Below, one piece after another: positions 34,371 through 43,940 of a stretch of 64,000 bases of DNA. A program made the position numbers and the translations under genes. The notes beneath the pieces are model-generated. The model saw only the letters and a program-made list of their open reading frames with translations. It searched no databases and was not told the origin of the DNA. The first letter of the stretch is position 1. The number at the start of each line of letters is the position of its first letter. Origin of the DNA: DATBAX01 sp963723765. Lineage in GTDB: Bacteria; Acidobacteriota; Terriglobia; Terriglobales; Acidobacteriaceae. The stretch covers positions 248,001-312,000 of the forward strand of contig CAVRSD010000001.1 of assembly GCA_963723765.1 (NCBI GenBank), given 5' to 3'.

Positions 34371-35576
34371 TTATTGCGCCGTATCTTGCATCTGGGCGGA
34401 ACGCTTGAGCTTATCCTGTAATTTTTGTGCCTGCTGCGCATCCGCCTGCTGCTTGAGCCGCATAAACGCGTCCAAAGCCGCGCGCGATTCCTCTGTTTTC
34501 TGCTCACGCCGGTAGAGCTGGGCTAACTGGTAGTACGACTGGCGCAGGGTCTCAGTGTCGGATTGTCCAGAATCCGATACTGCTGCGGAGAAATTCTGGA
34601 TGGCATCCGCGGTATTCCCCAATTGAGCCTGGGCGCGGCCGAGCTGGTAATGTGCATTCGCGCTGTGTGGCGTTTTGCGCAGGATTTCCGTCAAGAGCTT
34701 CACCGAAGTCTCCGGCTTTGATCGCTCAATGCTCACGACCGCGAGTTTGTACATGGAAGACACGCTTTCGGGATCGATTTTCAGCTCGCCCTGAAATTCA
34801 TCCTCTGCCTTGGCCAGTTGGTTCTGTTTCCAGTAAATATCCGCCAATTCCTCATGAAGTCCAGGTTCTCCGGGTTTTAACCGGATCGCTTCCTGGGCCT
34901 CGTGAATGGCTTCTTCGTAGCGTTCCTGCTCTACGAACGACTGAGCCAGTACTTGATGGATCCGCCAGGATTGTGGATCGACCTGGTACATGCGCTCGTA
35001 CGTTTCCTTTGAAACCAGCATGTGGGCTCGGCCACGGTGGTAAAGAATATCCACGTTGTTTGGACTCAGCGCAGCCGCTTTGTCCAAAGTGCTGGTCGCG
35101 CCGTCAGCGTCGCCCGCAGCCAATTGCGCCACGCCCAACCACATCCATGCGTCAGCATTCGTGGGATCGATCTGAGTTTCATGCTTCAATGCCGTGATCG
35201 CCTCGGGATAGTCGTTGTTCCGATACTGCGCAATCCCCAAAAACAAGTTTGCCCCACGGAGCCGTGGTTTAAGCTTGATACTTTTGCCGAGCGCACTGAT
35301 CGCATCGTCTAACCGAGTCTGCTGCAAGCGGGCCAAACCAAGGTTGAAATAAGCCTCGGCGAAAGTAGGGTTCAGAGTCGCGGCTTTGGAGAAGTCCGTC
35401 GCCGCTTCGTCGAGTTGCCCATTCCGCATGGCTTCGGTACCTTGGTGAAACGCTTTCTCGAACTGAACACTCTGGGCAAACCCCGCGACAGATACCAAGA
35501 GCAGCGCGAGAAACCCAAGTAGACGACTGAAACTACTCGTCTTACGGAAAACCCCTAGTTGTCCATGTGTTATCAA
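34371..35576 (-). CDS. secreted TPR-repeat protein
   Basis: The 401-residue protein has a signal peptide (LLGFLALLLVSVAGFAQ) and about nine TPRs (NGQLDEAATDFSKAATLNPTFAEAYFNLGLARLQQ; QNQLAKAEDEFQGELKIDPES). The start is TTG 35576 with no clear ribosome site; no ATG or GTG lies before the signal peptide in this frame, so the start is uncertain. It is divergent from the LacI gene and immediately upstream of the large TonB receptor, with AAACGTTT operators before both. It is probably part of the same LacI-controlled uptake system. Confidence 0.88.
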   Translation of the reverse strand: MITHGQLGVFRKTSSFSRLLGFLALLLVSVAGFAQSVQFEKAFHQGTEAMRNGQLDEAATDFSKAATLNPTFAEAYFNLGLARLQQTRLDDAISALGKSIKLKPRLRGANLFLGIAQYRNNDYPEAITALKHETQIDPTNADAWMWLGVAQLAAGDADGATSTLDKAAALSPNNVDILYHRGRAHMLVSKETYERMYQVDPQSWRIHQVLAQSFVEQERYEEAIHEAQEAIRLKPGEPGLHEELADIYWKQNQLAKAEDEFQGELKIDPESVSSMYKLAVVSIERSKPETSVKLLTEILRKTPHSANAHYQLGRAQAQLGNTADAIQNFSAAVSDSGQSDTETLRQSYYQLAQLYRREQKTEESRAALDAFMRLKQQADAQQAQKLQDKLKRSAQMQDTAQ

Positions 35577-35643
35577 ATCGGGCGCGACTATAGTATTAAA
35601 CGATTAGACTTGTCAAGACTTTTTTGGCGGAAAATGATCAAAC

Positions 35644-35659
35644 GAGAAAACGTTTACTC
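35644..35659. promoter_or_regulatory. LacI-type operator upstream of the TPR gene
   Basis: GAGAAAACGTTTACTC holds the AAACGTTT core at 35648-35655, 68 bases upstream of the TPR start. The 321-bp divergent region 35577-35897 that contains it also holds the 35828-35841 site and no gene. Confidence 0.65.
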
Positions 35660-35827
35660 TGCGGGTTCCTGCCCGATTTAGGGACAACAGCCAAGCGCTT
35701 CGAATCTTAAACGTAATGCAAGGTTATTCCGTGGGCGACGCCCTTAACTTTTCATTGGGATAGCGTGCGGACTATCTACAGATGTTGTCGCAAATGGGTT
35801 TATGGAGTGGGTGGGTGCGGGGATTAC

Positions 35828-35841
35828 GGGAAACGTTTTCC
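35828..35841. promoter_or_regulatory. LacI-type operator upstream of lacI-like gene
   Basis: GGGAAACGTTTTCC is a near-perfect palindrome with core AAACGTTT (35831-35838), 57 bases upstream of the LacI-family start codon. This suggests autoregulation. Confidence 0.65.
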
Positions 35842-35897
35842 ATGCTAAGATGGGCGCCGTTTGTAGTGTTTTTCTGTGTGGTTGAGTAGCGATCATC

Positions 35898-36920
35898 ATG
35901 AATATCCAGGAAATTGCCAAGCGCGCCCGGGTTTCCACCGCCACGGTGTCCCGTGCCATCAACCGGGTGCCGACGGTGAATCCGCAACTGGCCAAACGGG
36001 TGTGGAAGGTCGTCGAGGAGCTGGGATACTACCCCAACACTCAAGCCCGCGCCCTGGTCTCGGGACGCAGCCGGATCTTTGGGTTGATCGTTTCTGAAAT
36101 CACCAATCCCTTTTTTCCCGAGATCGTGCAGGTGTTTGAAACCATCGCAGTGCAGCATCAGTACGAGATTCTGCTGACCTCCACGGTGAACGATCCCAAA
36201 CGCATGGAGAGTTCGGTGCGGCGCATGATCGAGCGGCGCGTGGATGGCGTGGCGGTAATGACCTTCGGGATGGAAGAGGTGCTGCTCGAGGATTTGAAAC
36301 TACGGCAAGTGCCACTGGTGTTCGTAGACGTGGGCCCGGCGCGGCCACGGGTGAGCAATATTCGCATCGATTATCTGCACGGGATTCGCCAGGCGGTGCA
36401 GCATCTGGCGGCGCTGCGGCACCAGAAGATCGCGTTTATCAGCGGGCCCTTGCGATTGAAGTCTTCGCTGGCACGCAAGCAGGCGTTTATCGGTTCCATG
36501 CAGGAGATCGGGCTGGAGGTGGATCCCGAGTTGATTCTGGAAGGGGACCACACCATGGAAGGCGGCATGGAGGCCTGCGCCCAGCTGCTGGCGCGGGTGG
36601 ACAGACCGACGGCGGTGCTGTGTTCGAATGACATGACCGCGATCGGGGTGCTGCGAAAGAGTTATGAAGATGGCATTATCATTCCGCGAGATCTGTCGGT
36701 GGTGGGATTTGATGACATCCGGCTGGCGCAGTTCGTGCTGCCTCCGCTGACCACGATACAGATGTCGCAGACCGAGTTGGCGCGCCTGGCGTTCAACGCG
36801 CTGCTGGCGGAAGTGGGCCGGGTAACACCCTCGCCCAACGGAACCGAATACGTGGTCAAAACCAACCTCGTCCTCCGCGGTTCCACCGGCCTGGCGAGCT
36901 CTCGGCAAAACATCCTGTAG
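35898..36920 (+). CDS. LacI/GalR-family transcriptional regulator
   Basis: The 340-residue repressor-type regulator has the N-terminal HTH MNIQEIAKRARVSTATVSRAI and the hinge helix region (NPQLAKRVWKVVEELGYYPN). A periplasmic-binding-protein-like sugar domain follows (IFGLIVSEITNPFFPEIVQVFE, VPLVFVDVG, HQKIAFISGP, AVLCSNDMTAIGVLR, VVGFDDIRLAQFVLPPLTTI). It lies in the middle of the TPR/TonB/FG-GAP/GH43 island. CpG-centred palindromes upstream of itself and its neighbours make it the likely local regulator, released by a sugar ligand. Confidence 0.95.
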   Translation: MNIQEIAKRARVSTATVSRAINRVPTVNPQLAKRVWKVVEELGYYPNTQARALVSGRSRIFGLIVSEITNPFFPEIVQVFETIAVQHQYEILLTSTVNDPKRMESSVRRMIERRVDGVAVMTFGMEEVLLEDLKLRQVPLVFVDVGPARPRVSNIRIDYLHGIRQAVQHLAALRHQKIAFISGPLRLKSSLARKQAFIGSMQEIGLEVDPELILEGDHTMEGGMEACAQLLARVDRPTAVLCSNDMTAIGVLRKSYEDGIIIPRDLSVVGFDDIRLAQFVLPPLTTIQMSQTELARLAFNALLAEVGRVTPSPNGTEYVVKTNLVLRGSTGLASSRQNIL

Positions 36921-36958
36921 AAAACTGAGGCCCTTCGGCGCAGCAATCCTTGATGTAT

Positions 36959-36972
36959 AGCAAACGCTTACT
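36959..36972 (+). promoter_or_regulatory. LacI-type operator upstream of the parvulin-TPR-FG-GAP gene
   Basis: AGCAAACGCTTACT is identical over all 14 bases to the minus strand of 43853-43866, upstream of the GH43 lipoprotein gene. It lies 109 bases before the start at 37081. Confidence 0.7.
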
Positions 36973-37080
36973 AGATGTTATGTTATGGCTTTGGGTTCGC
37001 ATCTCCCTACGGAAATGAAAACTGTTGTACGCTGCCGGAGCAACCCTCTTGCCCCACGCAAACTCTAGAAACAGAGAAGC

Positions 37081-39726
37081 ATGGCGACCTCATCTTCATC
37101 TACATCATTTATGCATGCCACTGGAACTACAAAGCTACTAACTGGCCTGGCCTCGGTCATGCTGGGGGTAATAGTTTTCTGCTCATCTTCTCTCTGGAGC
37201 CAGAATACGGCCGCCACGACCGACCTGCAGATCATCGTGGTTGGCTCCGCTGCCGAGGCGCAGCAAATTCTTGACCAACTGAAGAGCGGTGCTGACTTTG
37301 CCACCCTGGCAAAGGAAAAATCTACAGATCCAACTTCCGTCGATGGGGGACACATGGGCAAAGTGGATCCCGCGAACCTGCGTTCTGAACTGCGTGATGC
37401 CTTGAAGGGGATTGCCCCTGGGCAAGTCACGGGTGCAGTCAAACTTCCCTCGGGTTATTCCATCCTAAGAGTTCTGCCGCCGAATAATTCTGTGGATGCC
37501 AGAGATACAACACCAACGCGGATTCTTCCCCTCGCTGCCACCGGCAGCATTCGATACGCCCCGAATGTGAGCGGACAAGCCGAAGCCGATTTGGCCTTCC
37601 GCAGTTTTCCAAAGTCTGATGGCTGGAGCCAGGACCTGCATGAGACGTGCGAAATTCGCAAGAAGTCGCTTTTTCAACTCATCGACCAAATTGAGAAGAG
37701 CCTGCCGCCGCCTAATCCCGCAGGCTTACCGGAAGGGAAACCACTCGACGTGATCGAGATGCACTACGGTTTGGCGAATCTCTATTCCTATAAAGGAGAG
37801 ATGGACAAAGCAGTTGCGCAATGGGAGGCCGCGTATCAGATTGCTCAATCTCAGTTGCCGGCAGCCATGCCCGAGTTGGAAGAAGTCCTGGGAATTGCCT
37901 ATTTGCACAAATCTGAAATGGATAATGACGTTTACCGCAATCCGGGCGATCGGTGCATCTTTCCGCCGCGGCAATCCGTGCGCTATCTGAAGACAGGCGA
38001 TTCCGAAAAAGCGATTGGATATTTCCTGAAATATCTGGATCAAAAACCTGACATGCTCGACATCAAATGGCTGCTCAATCTGGCCTACATGACCTTGGGC
38101 AGTTATCCCACAGGGGTTCCACAAAAATATCTGATCGCACCTTCAATGTTTGAATCGCTTGAAGATGTCGGGCGCTTTGTTGACGTCGCCCAGGCCGCTG
38201 GAATCAAGACTCTTTCCGATTCTGGCGGCTTGATTGTCGATGACTTCGACAACGACGGTCTTTTCGATGTGGTCGTCTCCGACTTCGACCAATGCGCACC
38301 CATGCACTTTTTTCACAACAATGGCGATGGAACATTTACTGACAGGACGGCGCAGGCGGGCCTGGCAGACCAGTTGGGCGGATTGAATATGATTCAGGCG
38401 GATTACAACAATGACGGCTGCATGGACATTCTAGTATTGCGCGGAGCCTGGGAGTTTCCGCAACGGAAATCGCTGTTGCGCAATAATTGTGACGGCACTT
38501 TTACCGATGTAACTGCTGCTAGTGGGCTGGCGCAACCAGCAACCAGCACGCAGACTGCGGTCTGGGCCGATATCGATAATGATGGCTTTGTGGATTTGAT
38601 CGTGGGCAATGAGAACGGTCCTCTCCAAATTTTCCACAATAAAGGGGACGGAACTTTCGAAGACATCTCACATTCGTCCGGAGCCGACTCCATCGGCTAT
38701 TCCAAAGGCGTGACGGCGGCTGATTACGACAATGACGGGTACGTGGATTTTTACGTTTCCAACCTGAATGGCAACAACGCGCTTTACCACAACAACCATG
38801 ATCGTACTTTCACGGAAGTTGCCCTGCAGGCGGGTGTGCAAAAACCCTGGCAAAGTTTTGCCGCCTGGTTCTTCGACTACGACAATGATGGCTGGCCGGA
38901 TTTATTCGTGACCAGCTACTACGTTTCCGTGGATGAGTCCCTGCATACTTATCTCGGGTTCCCGCATAATGCCGAGACTCTGAAGCTCTACAAGAACCTG
39001 GGCAATGGATCCTTCAAGGATGTAACCGAGCAGGTCGGGCTCGATAAAGTATTCATGCCCATGGGCGCAAATTTCGGCGACATCGATAACGATGGATATC
39101 TCGATATGTATCTGGGTACGGGATATCCATCGTTTGCTTCATTGCTGCCCAATGTTTTGCTGCGAAACCACGATGGAAAATATTTCGTGGATGTTACCGC
39201 TTCCTCCGGCACGGGTGAATTGCATAAAGGACACGCAGTCGCGTTCGCTGACGTGGATAACGATGGCGATGAGGACTTGCTGGAGGAAGTAGGCGGAGCT
39301 GTTCCCGGAGATGCTCATGCGTTCCGCCTCTTTGAAAACCCTGGAAACGGCAACGACTGGATCAGCTTGCATCTGGTCGGCGTGAAAACCAACCGGGGAG
39401 CCATTGGAGCCCGCATCAAAGTGACTGTGGAGAATGAAGGTAAGGGACAGCGCTCGATATATCGTACCGTGGGCAGCGGTGGGTCCTTTGGCGCTTCCCC
39501 GCTGCAGCAACATATCGGGCTGGGGAAGGCTGCCCATATCGTTGACATCGAGATCTGGTGGCCTAAGAGCAACACCCGGCAGCACTTCCCCAATGTGGAG
39601 AAAAATCAGTTTCTGGAAATTAAGGAGTTTGCCAACAACTACACCAAGTTGGAGCGACATTCCTTTCGGCTGGGCGGCGCGCACCGGGCCACCCTTCCCA
39701 TGAATCAGGCGCCAGGGGCCCAATAG
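37081..39726 (+). CDS. parvulin-like PPIase / TPR / FG-GAP-ASPIC fusion protein
   Basis: The exported 881-residue protein has an unusual domain order. After the signal segment (LLTGLASVMLGVIVFCSSSLWSQ) comes a parvulin-type peptidyl-prolyl isomerase module (about 50-132: AEAQQILDQLKSGADFATLAKEKSTDP...GGHMGKVDPANLRSELRDALKGIAPGQVTGAVKLPSGYSILRVL). TPR-like helices (about 225-345) follow, then FG-GAP/VCBS blades with DxDxDG motifs (DDFDNDGLFDVVV, DIDNDGFVDLIV, DVDNDGDEDLLEE). The chain ends with an ASPIC/UnbV domain (VGVKTNRGAIGARIKVTV...QQHIGLGKAAHIVDIEIWWP). It combines, in one chain, the TPR and FG-GAP/ASPIC functions that are separate genes at 27.5-30.3 kb. It follows the LacI gene and has a LacI-type operator upstream. 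The foldase part may assist outer-membrane assembly; that is inference. Confidence 0.9.
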   Translation: MATSSSSTSFMHATGTTKLLTGLASVMLGVIVFCSSSLWSQNTAATTDLQIIVVGSAAEAQQILDQLKSGADFATLAKEKSTDPTSVDGGHMGKVDPANLRSELRDALKGIAPGQVTGAVKLPSGYSILRVLPPNNSVDARDTTPTRILPLAATGSIRYAPNVSGQAEADLAFRSFPKSDGWSQDLHETCEIRKKSLFQLIDQIEKSLPPPNPAGLPEGKPLDVIEMHYGLANLYSYKGEMDKAVAQWEAAYQIAQSQLPAAMPELEEVLGIAYLHKSEMDNDVYRNPGDRCIFPPRQSVRYLKTGDSEKAIGYFLKYLDQKPDMLDIKWLLNLAYMTLGSYPTGVPQKYLIAPSMFESLEDVGRFVDVAQAAGIKTLSDSGGLIVDDFDNDGLFDVVVSDFDQCAPMHFFHNNGDGTFTDRTAQAGLADQLGGLNMIQADYNNDGCMDILVLRGAWEFPQRKSLLRNNCDGTFTDVTAASGLAQPATSTQTAVWADIDNDGFVDLIVGNENGPLQIFHNKGDGTFEDISHSSGADSIGYSKGVTAADYDNDGYVDFYVSNLNGNNALYHNNHDRTFTEVALQAGVQKPWQSFAAWFFDYDNDGWPDLFVTSYYVSVDESLHTYLGFPHNAETLKLYKNLGNGSFKDVTEQVGLDKVFMPMGANFGDIDNDGYLDMYLGTGYPSFASLLPNVLLRNHDGKYFVDVTASSGTGELHKGHAVAFADVDNDGDEDLLEEVGGAVPGDAHAFRLFENPGNGNDWISLHLVGVKTNRGAIGARIKVTVENEGKGQRSIYRTVGSGGSFGASPLQQHIGLGKAAHIVDIEIWWPKSNTRQHFPNVEKNQFLEIKEFANNYTKLERHSFRLGGAHRATLPMNQAPGAQ

Positions 39727-39783
39727 GCTCAATTGTAAAAAGCCTTCCGAACCGTAGGCAGGTGTGGCATGATGCGAGGAGTT

Positions 39784-41776
39784 ATGAGTAAACGCTTTCT
39801 CGTCGTCAGTGCTCTTTGGCTCTGCTTTGTGCCGGGTCACGTATGGTGCAGCCATTCCTGATCCCAGTCGGGTTCCGGTTCAGGCCGAACTGGTCAAAGC
39901 GATCGAGTCTGACCGGGTGAAGGTTGGAGATTCTTTCCTGGTCAAAGTCAAAATCGAGTGGAAAAATCCGGAATGCAATCTTCGCCAGGGCGCAATTCTC
40001 AAAGGCCGCGTAGTCTCCGCTAATGCCCGATCGAAGACATCGAAAACCTCCGATCTTGCCTTAGTGTTTGAGAGTGGGGAGTGCGGCGGGCGCGATATGA
40101 AGCCGCTGCCACTCACCATAGCGGCAGTCATGGCTCCAGATCCGACTTCCAGCTTGTATAGAGACCAGGAACACCAATCCCTAAGTGACGCTGTAGGATC
40201 GGCAATCGGGGGAGGCGGCTCGGCCGGTGCGGGATCAGGGTTCTCTGGTGGCGGTGGAGGTCTTAGAAGTGTGCAAGGAGCGGCGGCGACCGTATACGTG
40301 GAACCAACTCGCTACAAGCCACCAAAAGCTGTACTGCCAGGACAAGTGGTTGGCATTGGAGGCGTGAAACTTAGCGTTGGAAGTGGTCCGGAAGGAAGTT
40401 CCGTTTTGTTCAGTTCCATGCACAGCATGCGTTTCGAATCAGGAACGCAATTTGTTCTGGTACCCAGCCTGAAAACACCGGCCACGGTCGCCACCATCAC
40501 CCCGTCGAGCGGGTCCGGATCAGTAGCATCTTCCACGTCTTCAACCACTGGTACTACAGCCGGCGCGGCGGCGGTTTCCGAAGTGCCGCCCATCGATGAA
40601 ACAGAAATTTGCGCCCCTCCGGAATGTAGCGTTGCCCTATCGGCGAATGAAGCCGAGCCCGGGATGACTCAGACTGCGGCCACTATATCCATCAAAGAAT
40701 TGGGTTATACGCTACGACCTAATCGCGAGATGGATAGTTTTAACTACGATGCTGCGTTGGCTTATCTGGGATCCAATCATCTGCTGTTTACGTTCAATCC
40801 ACACTTGCTGGTGCCGCGTGAAGGTGCAGAAGCATCACCGCAAATGCGCACAGTTCGTGCCGTCCTGATCGATCTGCAGACCATGAAAGTGCTGCAAAAA
40901 ACGGATTGGCGCGTGCTCGACGCTAAACAGTATTTGTGGCCGATCGGAAATGAGAAAGTACTGGTCCATGTCGGTAGAGAATTACGTATGTATGGGCCTG
41001 GATTGAAATTGGAGCAAAAGGTCGCCCTCGATGGCCCACTGGCATTTGTGCGGATTTCTCCTTCCGGCAAATACTTTGCTGTCGGCGTGGTGCAGGAGCG
41101 CCACTCGCGGGCCGTGCACAACCAGCTTGCCGAAGCCGAGGGCCGGGAACCTGAAGAGGATCTTGAGTTGAAAGTGCTGACTGCGGAATTTCATACCCTT
41201 GCGACCGTGGCGCGATCCTCACGAGATGTGCCTCCGGTACTTTCGGACGAAGGCGAAATTCGGATTCCGACCATTGGCAAGAACCGGTGGCGCATTGTGG
41301 AGAACTCGTGGAATGGACAGAGGCGCGTCCTTGCTCAAGTCACTTCTACATGCCGGCCGGAGGCGACCACGCTGCAACCTGACTTGTTGTTTCTGGTGGG
41401 CTGTGACCGGCAGGAAGATGGCAAATGGTACCGCATGCTGCGATTCGATGGAAAGCCGGTGCTGAAAGGCTGGTCTCCTTCGGCGGAGCTGGAACAAACC
41501 GCCAATGGGGCGAGTGAAAGTTTTGCCGTCGGAATTGCGAAGGCAGCCAAACCCATCGAAGCCGAATCCTTGTTCCTGCCGACCGATCTTGTCAGTGAGA
41601 ATATCGGTGTTTACCGCGTAGAAAATGGAAAGCGGACATTTGCGATCAATATTTCTTCTCCCGTTCCTACGCAGCAAACTTTTGTGCTTTCGCCAGACGG
41701 CAACCAGTTGGCTGTTCTTAAGGCAGACCAGATTGCGTTCTACAGTGTGCCCGGAGTGACTGCAACCCATAAGTAG
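39784..41776 (+). CDS. secreted hypothetical protein, frameshifted at the signal peptide
   Basis: A strong ribosome site (GAGGAG) precedes ATG 39784, which opens MSKRFLVVSALWLCFVPGH, a signal peptide. After about 23 codons this frame stops, while the next frame continues AAIPDPSRVPVQAELVKAI for ~640 residues to 41776. One extra base near 39840-39850 is the simplest explanation. The body has an N-terminal beta domain (VKVGDSFLVKVKIEW...GAILKGRVVSA), a Gly/Ser-rich linker (GGGGSAGAGSGFSGGGGG), a Ser/Thr-rich linker, and a C-terminal propeller-like part (VRISPSGKYFAVGV, FVLSPDGNQLAVLK). I do not recognise a named family. It follows the parvulin fusion gene by 57 bases and may be co-transcribed with it. 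Confidence 0.8.
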
Positions 41777-41876
41777 CCGGAGCAACAGCGGTTGGATTCT
41801 CCCAGCCCAACTTAAATTTGGGCAGAAGGCGGCGCGTTGGCGCGTATTCTCGCTGGGATGAGGAAAGGAACATTTC

Positions 41877-42242
41877 ATGAACCTGGCCCTATGGATCGTC
41901 CAAGGCTTCCTGGCGCTCGCATTTATCGCCATCGGCGGAATGAAGGTATTCGCCTACGAGAAGTACAAAGCTCTATCGGAGAAAAACGGACCGAGTGGTA
42001 TTCCACATGGGCTTGCGACTTTTATCGGCATCGCTGAGCTGGCCGGAGGTTTCGGGATTGTGTTGCCGATGGCCGCGCATATCGCACCCTGGATCAGTGC
42101 ATGGGCTGCAGCCGGGCTGGGTACCATCATGTTTCTGGCGGCTGGTTTTCACATACGGCGCAAAGAATCTCCAGCAGCGCCAGCTGTCCTTTTTCTGCTG
42201 GCAGCCTTCGTAGCCATCGGACGCTTTTCTCACTGGATGTGA
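41877..42242 (+). CDS. DoxX-family small membrane protein
   Basis: The protein has 121 residues and four predicted transmembrane helices (WIVQGFLALAFIAIGGMKVF, GLATFIGIAELAGGFGIVLP, WAAAGLGTIMFLAAGF, AVLFLLAAFVAIGRF), the DoxX-like layout. An AGGAAAGGA ribosome site lies upstream of ATG 41877. These proteins are linked to redox or stress functions, but their activity is poorly known. It is convergent with the GH43 lipoprotein gene. Confidence 0.88.
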   Translation: MNLALWIVQGFLALAFIAIGGMKVFAYEKYKALSEKNGPSGIPHGLATFIGIAELAGGFGIVLPMAAHIAPWISAWAAAGLGTIMFLAAGFHIRRKESPAAPAVLFLLAAFVAIGRFSHWM

Positions 42243-42262
42243 GCTGCCGAGAGTGAGTGCAT

Positions 42263-43819
42263 CTACTCCACAAACGGCCAGCCATCGGAATCGAAACCTA
42301 AACGGTTGATACCCAGGGTCGGCGCGCCATTATTGTTACCGTCGTAATAGTGGTAAACCAGAGTTGGCTGTGTGCCATCGGTGAACAAGCTCTGACCACC
42401 GGGCCCATCGATGTTGCCATGAGCACTCAACAGAATCGTTCCCCCGCCCACCATTAAATCCAGACCCCCGCGATCAAGATAGGGGCCAGTGACACTCTGC
42501 GATCGTCCGACAATGATGCGATAGGTGCTGCTGACTCCGTCGCAGCAAACATTAATGGGCGCGAAGTAGTAATACCAGCCATTGTAGGGATAGATGAACG
42601 GCCCTTCTTCCCCCGCCGATGGGTTTCCCCGTTGCGCAATCGTGTAGAGCGTAGAGTTCGAGGTAAGCCGAAGTCCGGTGCTGGGATCAAGCTGAATAAT
42701 GTGAATACCATCCGTCCAGGAGCCGAATACCAGCCACCAGTTTCCGGCCGTGTCCACAAAAGGAGCGGGATCAATTGCGTTGAACGTGTTTGTACACCCC
42801 GTCGTCGTGCCGCATGATTCGATAATTTGCCCGGCATCTGTCCAGGGCCCGTCGGGATTGACGCTCGTGGCCAGGAAGATGATGGCTTGGGGTCCGCTGT
42901 GGGGCTCAATCGGGATCGCATAGTACTGGTAATAAGTCCCGTTGGCATAGAGCACGTCAGGCGCCCAGATATCGGTGTTTAATCCGTTATTCCAGGACGG
43001 AGGTGTCTGCAGGCCACTCCATGACGTGAAATCAGGACCAATGTCAGGACAGACGGAATACCCGCCTTTTTGTTGGGTCGTGCAGTTCTGGCTGAAAGTG
43101 AAGTTCACCATGTCGGTTGAGCTGGCCAATGTATTGTGCGTGCCATAAAGCCAGTAGGTTCCGCTCGAATCTTTCAGCATGTAGGGGTCATGCACTGCGG
43201 TCCCCGCGCCAGATGCTGTAAGCGGCGCCGGATACGGAGAATTTCCGGTTGAAGCTAGTGCCCATTCCTGGCAGGTGCAGCCGGTGCCGCTGGTCGCTCG
43301 TGCTGTTTGGTCGATGACGGCAGCAGTGGTGGTGTCCGAATTTCTGTCCTCCAGAAACAGATTGCTGTTCACATTCTTGATCAGATAATTGCCATCCTTG
43401 AGAAGGTAGAACTCCCAAAGATGGTCGGGAGTGCCATTGTCCGCCCACTGCAGTGCGGTGGCCCCACTCTGCTGCGAAGCATTCATGATGCCCAGCACCT
43501 GATGAGTCAAAAGGTTCTCTACATTAAACTGATGGTTACCCATGGGCATGAAATGCCAGAGCTGATCGTTCATGCCGTCATTGCTGGCTTGTGCTACGGC
43601 AGTCCCGGCCAGCTGGCTTTGACCGGCGATACCCAGCAACAGGTTGCTGCTCGCGTTCGTGATGGTGTATTGAAAGCTGTCATTTACGTCAGAGAGGACT
43701 CCGGGATCAGGGCCGGTGTTTGGGGGAGGCCCGCCGCCACTCGTGCTGCCACCACCGCATCCGAGCTGGAGCCAGGTAGCTGTCAGCAAGAATGCTATTA
43801 CGCATGTGGGAAGTTTCAT
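42263..43819 (-). CDS. GH43 glycoside hydrolase with N-terminal ricin-type beta-trefoil, probable lipoprotein
   Basis: The protein has 518 residues. ATG 43819 has AGGAGGT seven bases upstream. The N-terminus (VIAFLLTATWLQLGCGGG) looks like a lipoprotein signal with Cys 21, though the box is not fully canonical. Residues ~45-190 form a ricin-type beta-trefoil lectin domain with LW/QEW repeats (DQLWHF, DHLWEF, CQEWAL). The GH43 domain follows with base Asp 211 (VHDPYM), Asp 350 (AIDPAP) and acid Glu 405 (EEGPF). It probably acts on arabinan or arabinoxylan at the cell surface, with the trefoil holding the polymer. Two LacI-type operators lie upstream, including one identical to the site before the parvulin fusion gene. 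Confidence 0.93.
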   Translation of the reverse strand: MKLPTCVIAFLLTATWLQLGCGGGSTSGGGPPPNTGPDPGVLSDVNDSFQYTITNASSNLLLGIAGQSQLAGTAVAQASNDGMNDQLWHFMPMGNHQFNVENLLTHQVLGIMNASQQSGATALQWADNGTPDHLWEFYLLKDGNYLIKNVNSNLFLEDRNSDTTTAAVIDQTARATSGTGCTCQEWALASTGNSPYPAPLTASGAGTAVHDPYMLKDSSGTYWLYGTHNTLASSTDMVNFTFSQNCTTQQKGGYSVCPDIGPDFTSWSGLQTPPSWNNGLNTDIWAPDVLYANGTYYQYYAIPIEPHSGPQAIIFLATSVNPDGPWTDAGQIIESCGTTTGCTNTFNAIDPAPFVDTAGNWWLVFGSWTDGIHIIQLDPSTGLRLTSNSTLYTIAQRGNPSAGEEGPFIYPYNGWYYYFAPINVCCDGVSSTYRIIVGRSQSVTGPYLDRGGLDLMVGGGTILLSAHGNIDGPGGQSLFTDGTQPTLVYHYYDGNNNGAPTLGINRLGFDSDGWPFVE

Positions 43820-43852
43820 GACATACCTCCTGTAAAGGCCAAGAGGATGGAA

Positions 43853-43866
43853 AGTAAGCGTTTGCT
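43853..43866 (-). promoter_or_regulatory. LacI-type operator 1 of the GH43 lipoprotein gene
   Basis: Read on the minus strand this is AGCAAACGCTTACT, a 14/14 match to 36959-36972. It lies 34-47 bases upstream of the start codon, where a bound repressor would block transcription. Confidence 0.7.
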
Positions 43867-43940
43867 CAATGGACACTATGGCCCTGCGCGACAACTTAAT
43901 CTACCCCTATATTAATTGTCAATACGGAACGCGCTGTATG

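Noticed and set aside
39787..39800. LacI-type operator AAACGCTT at the start of the 39784 gene
   Set aside because: The core coincides with the codons for Lys-Arg-Phe in the signal peptide start (MSKRF), so the match may be coincidental; I did not count it as evidence.
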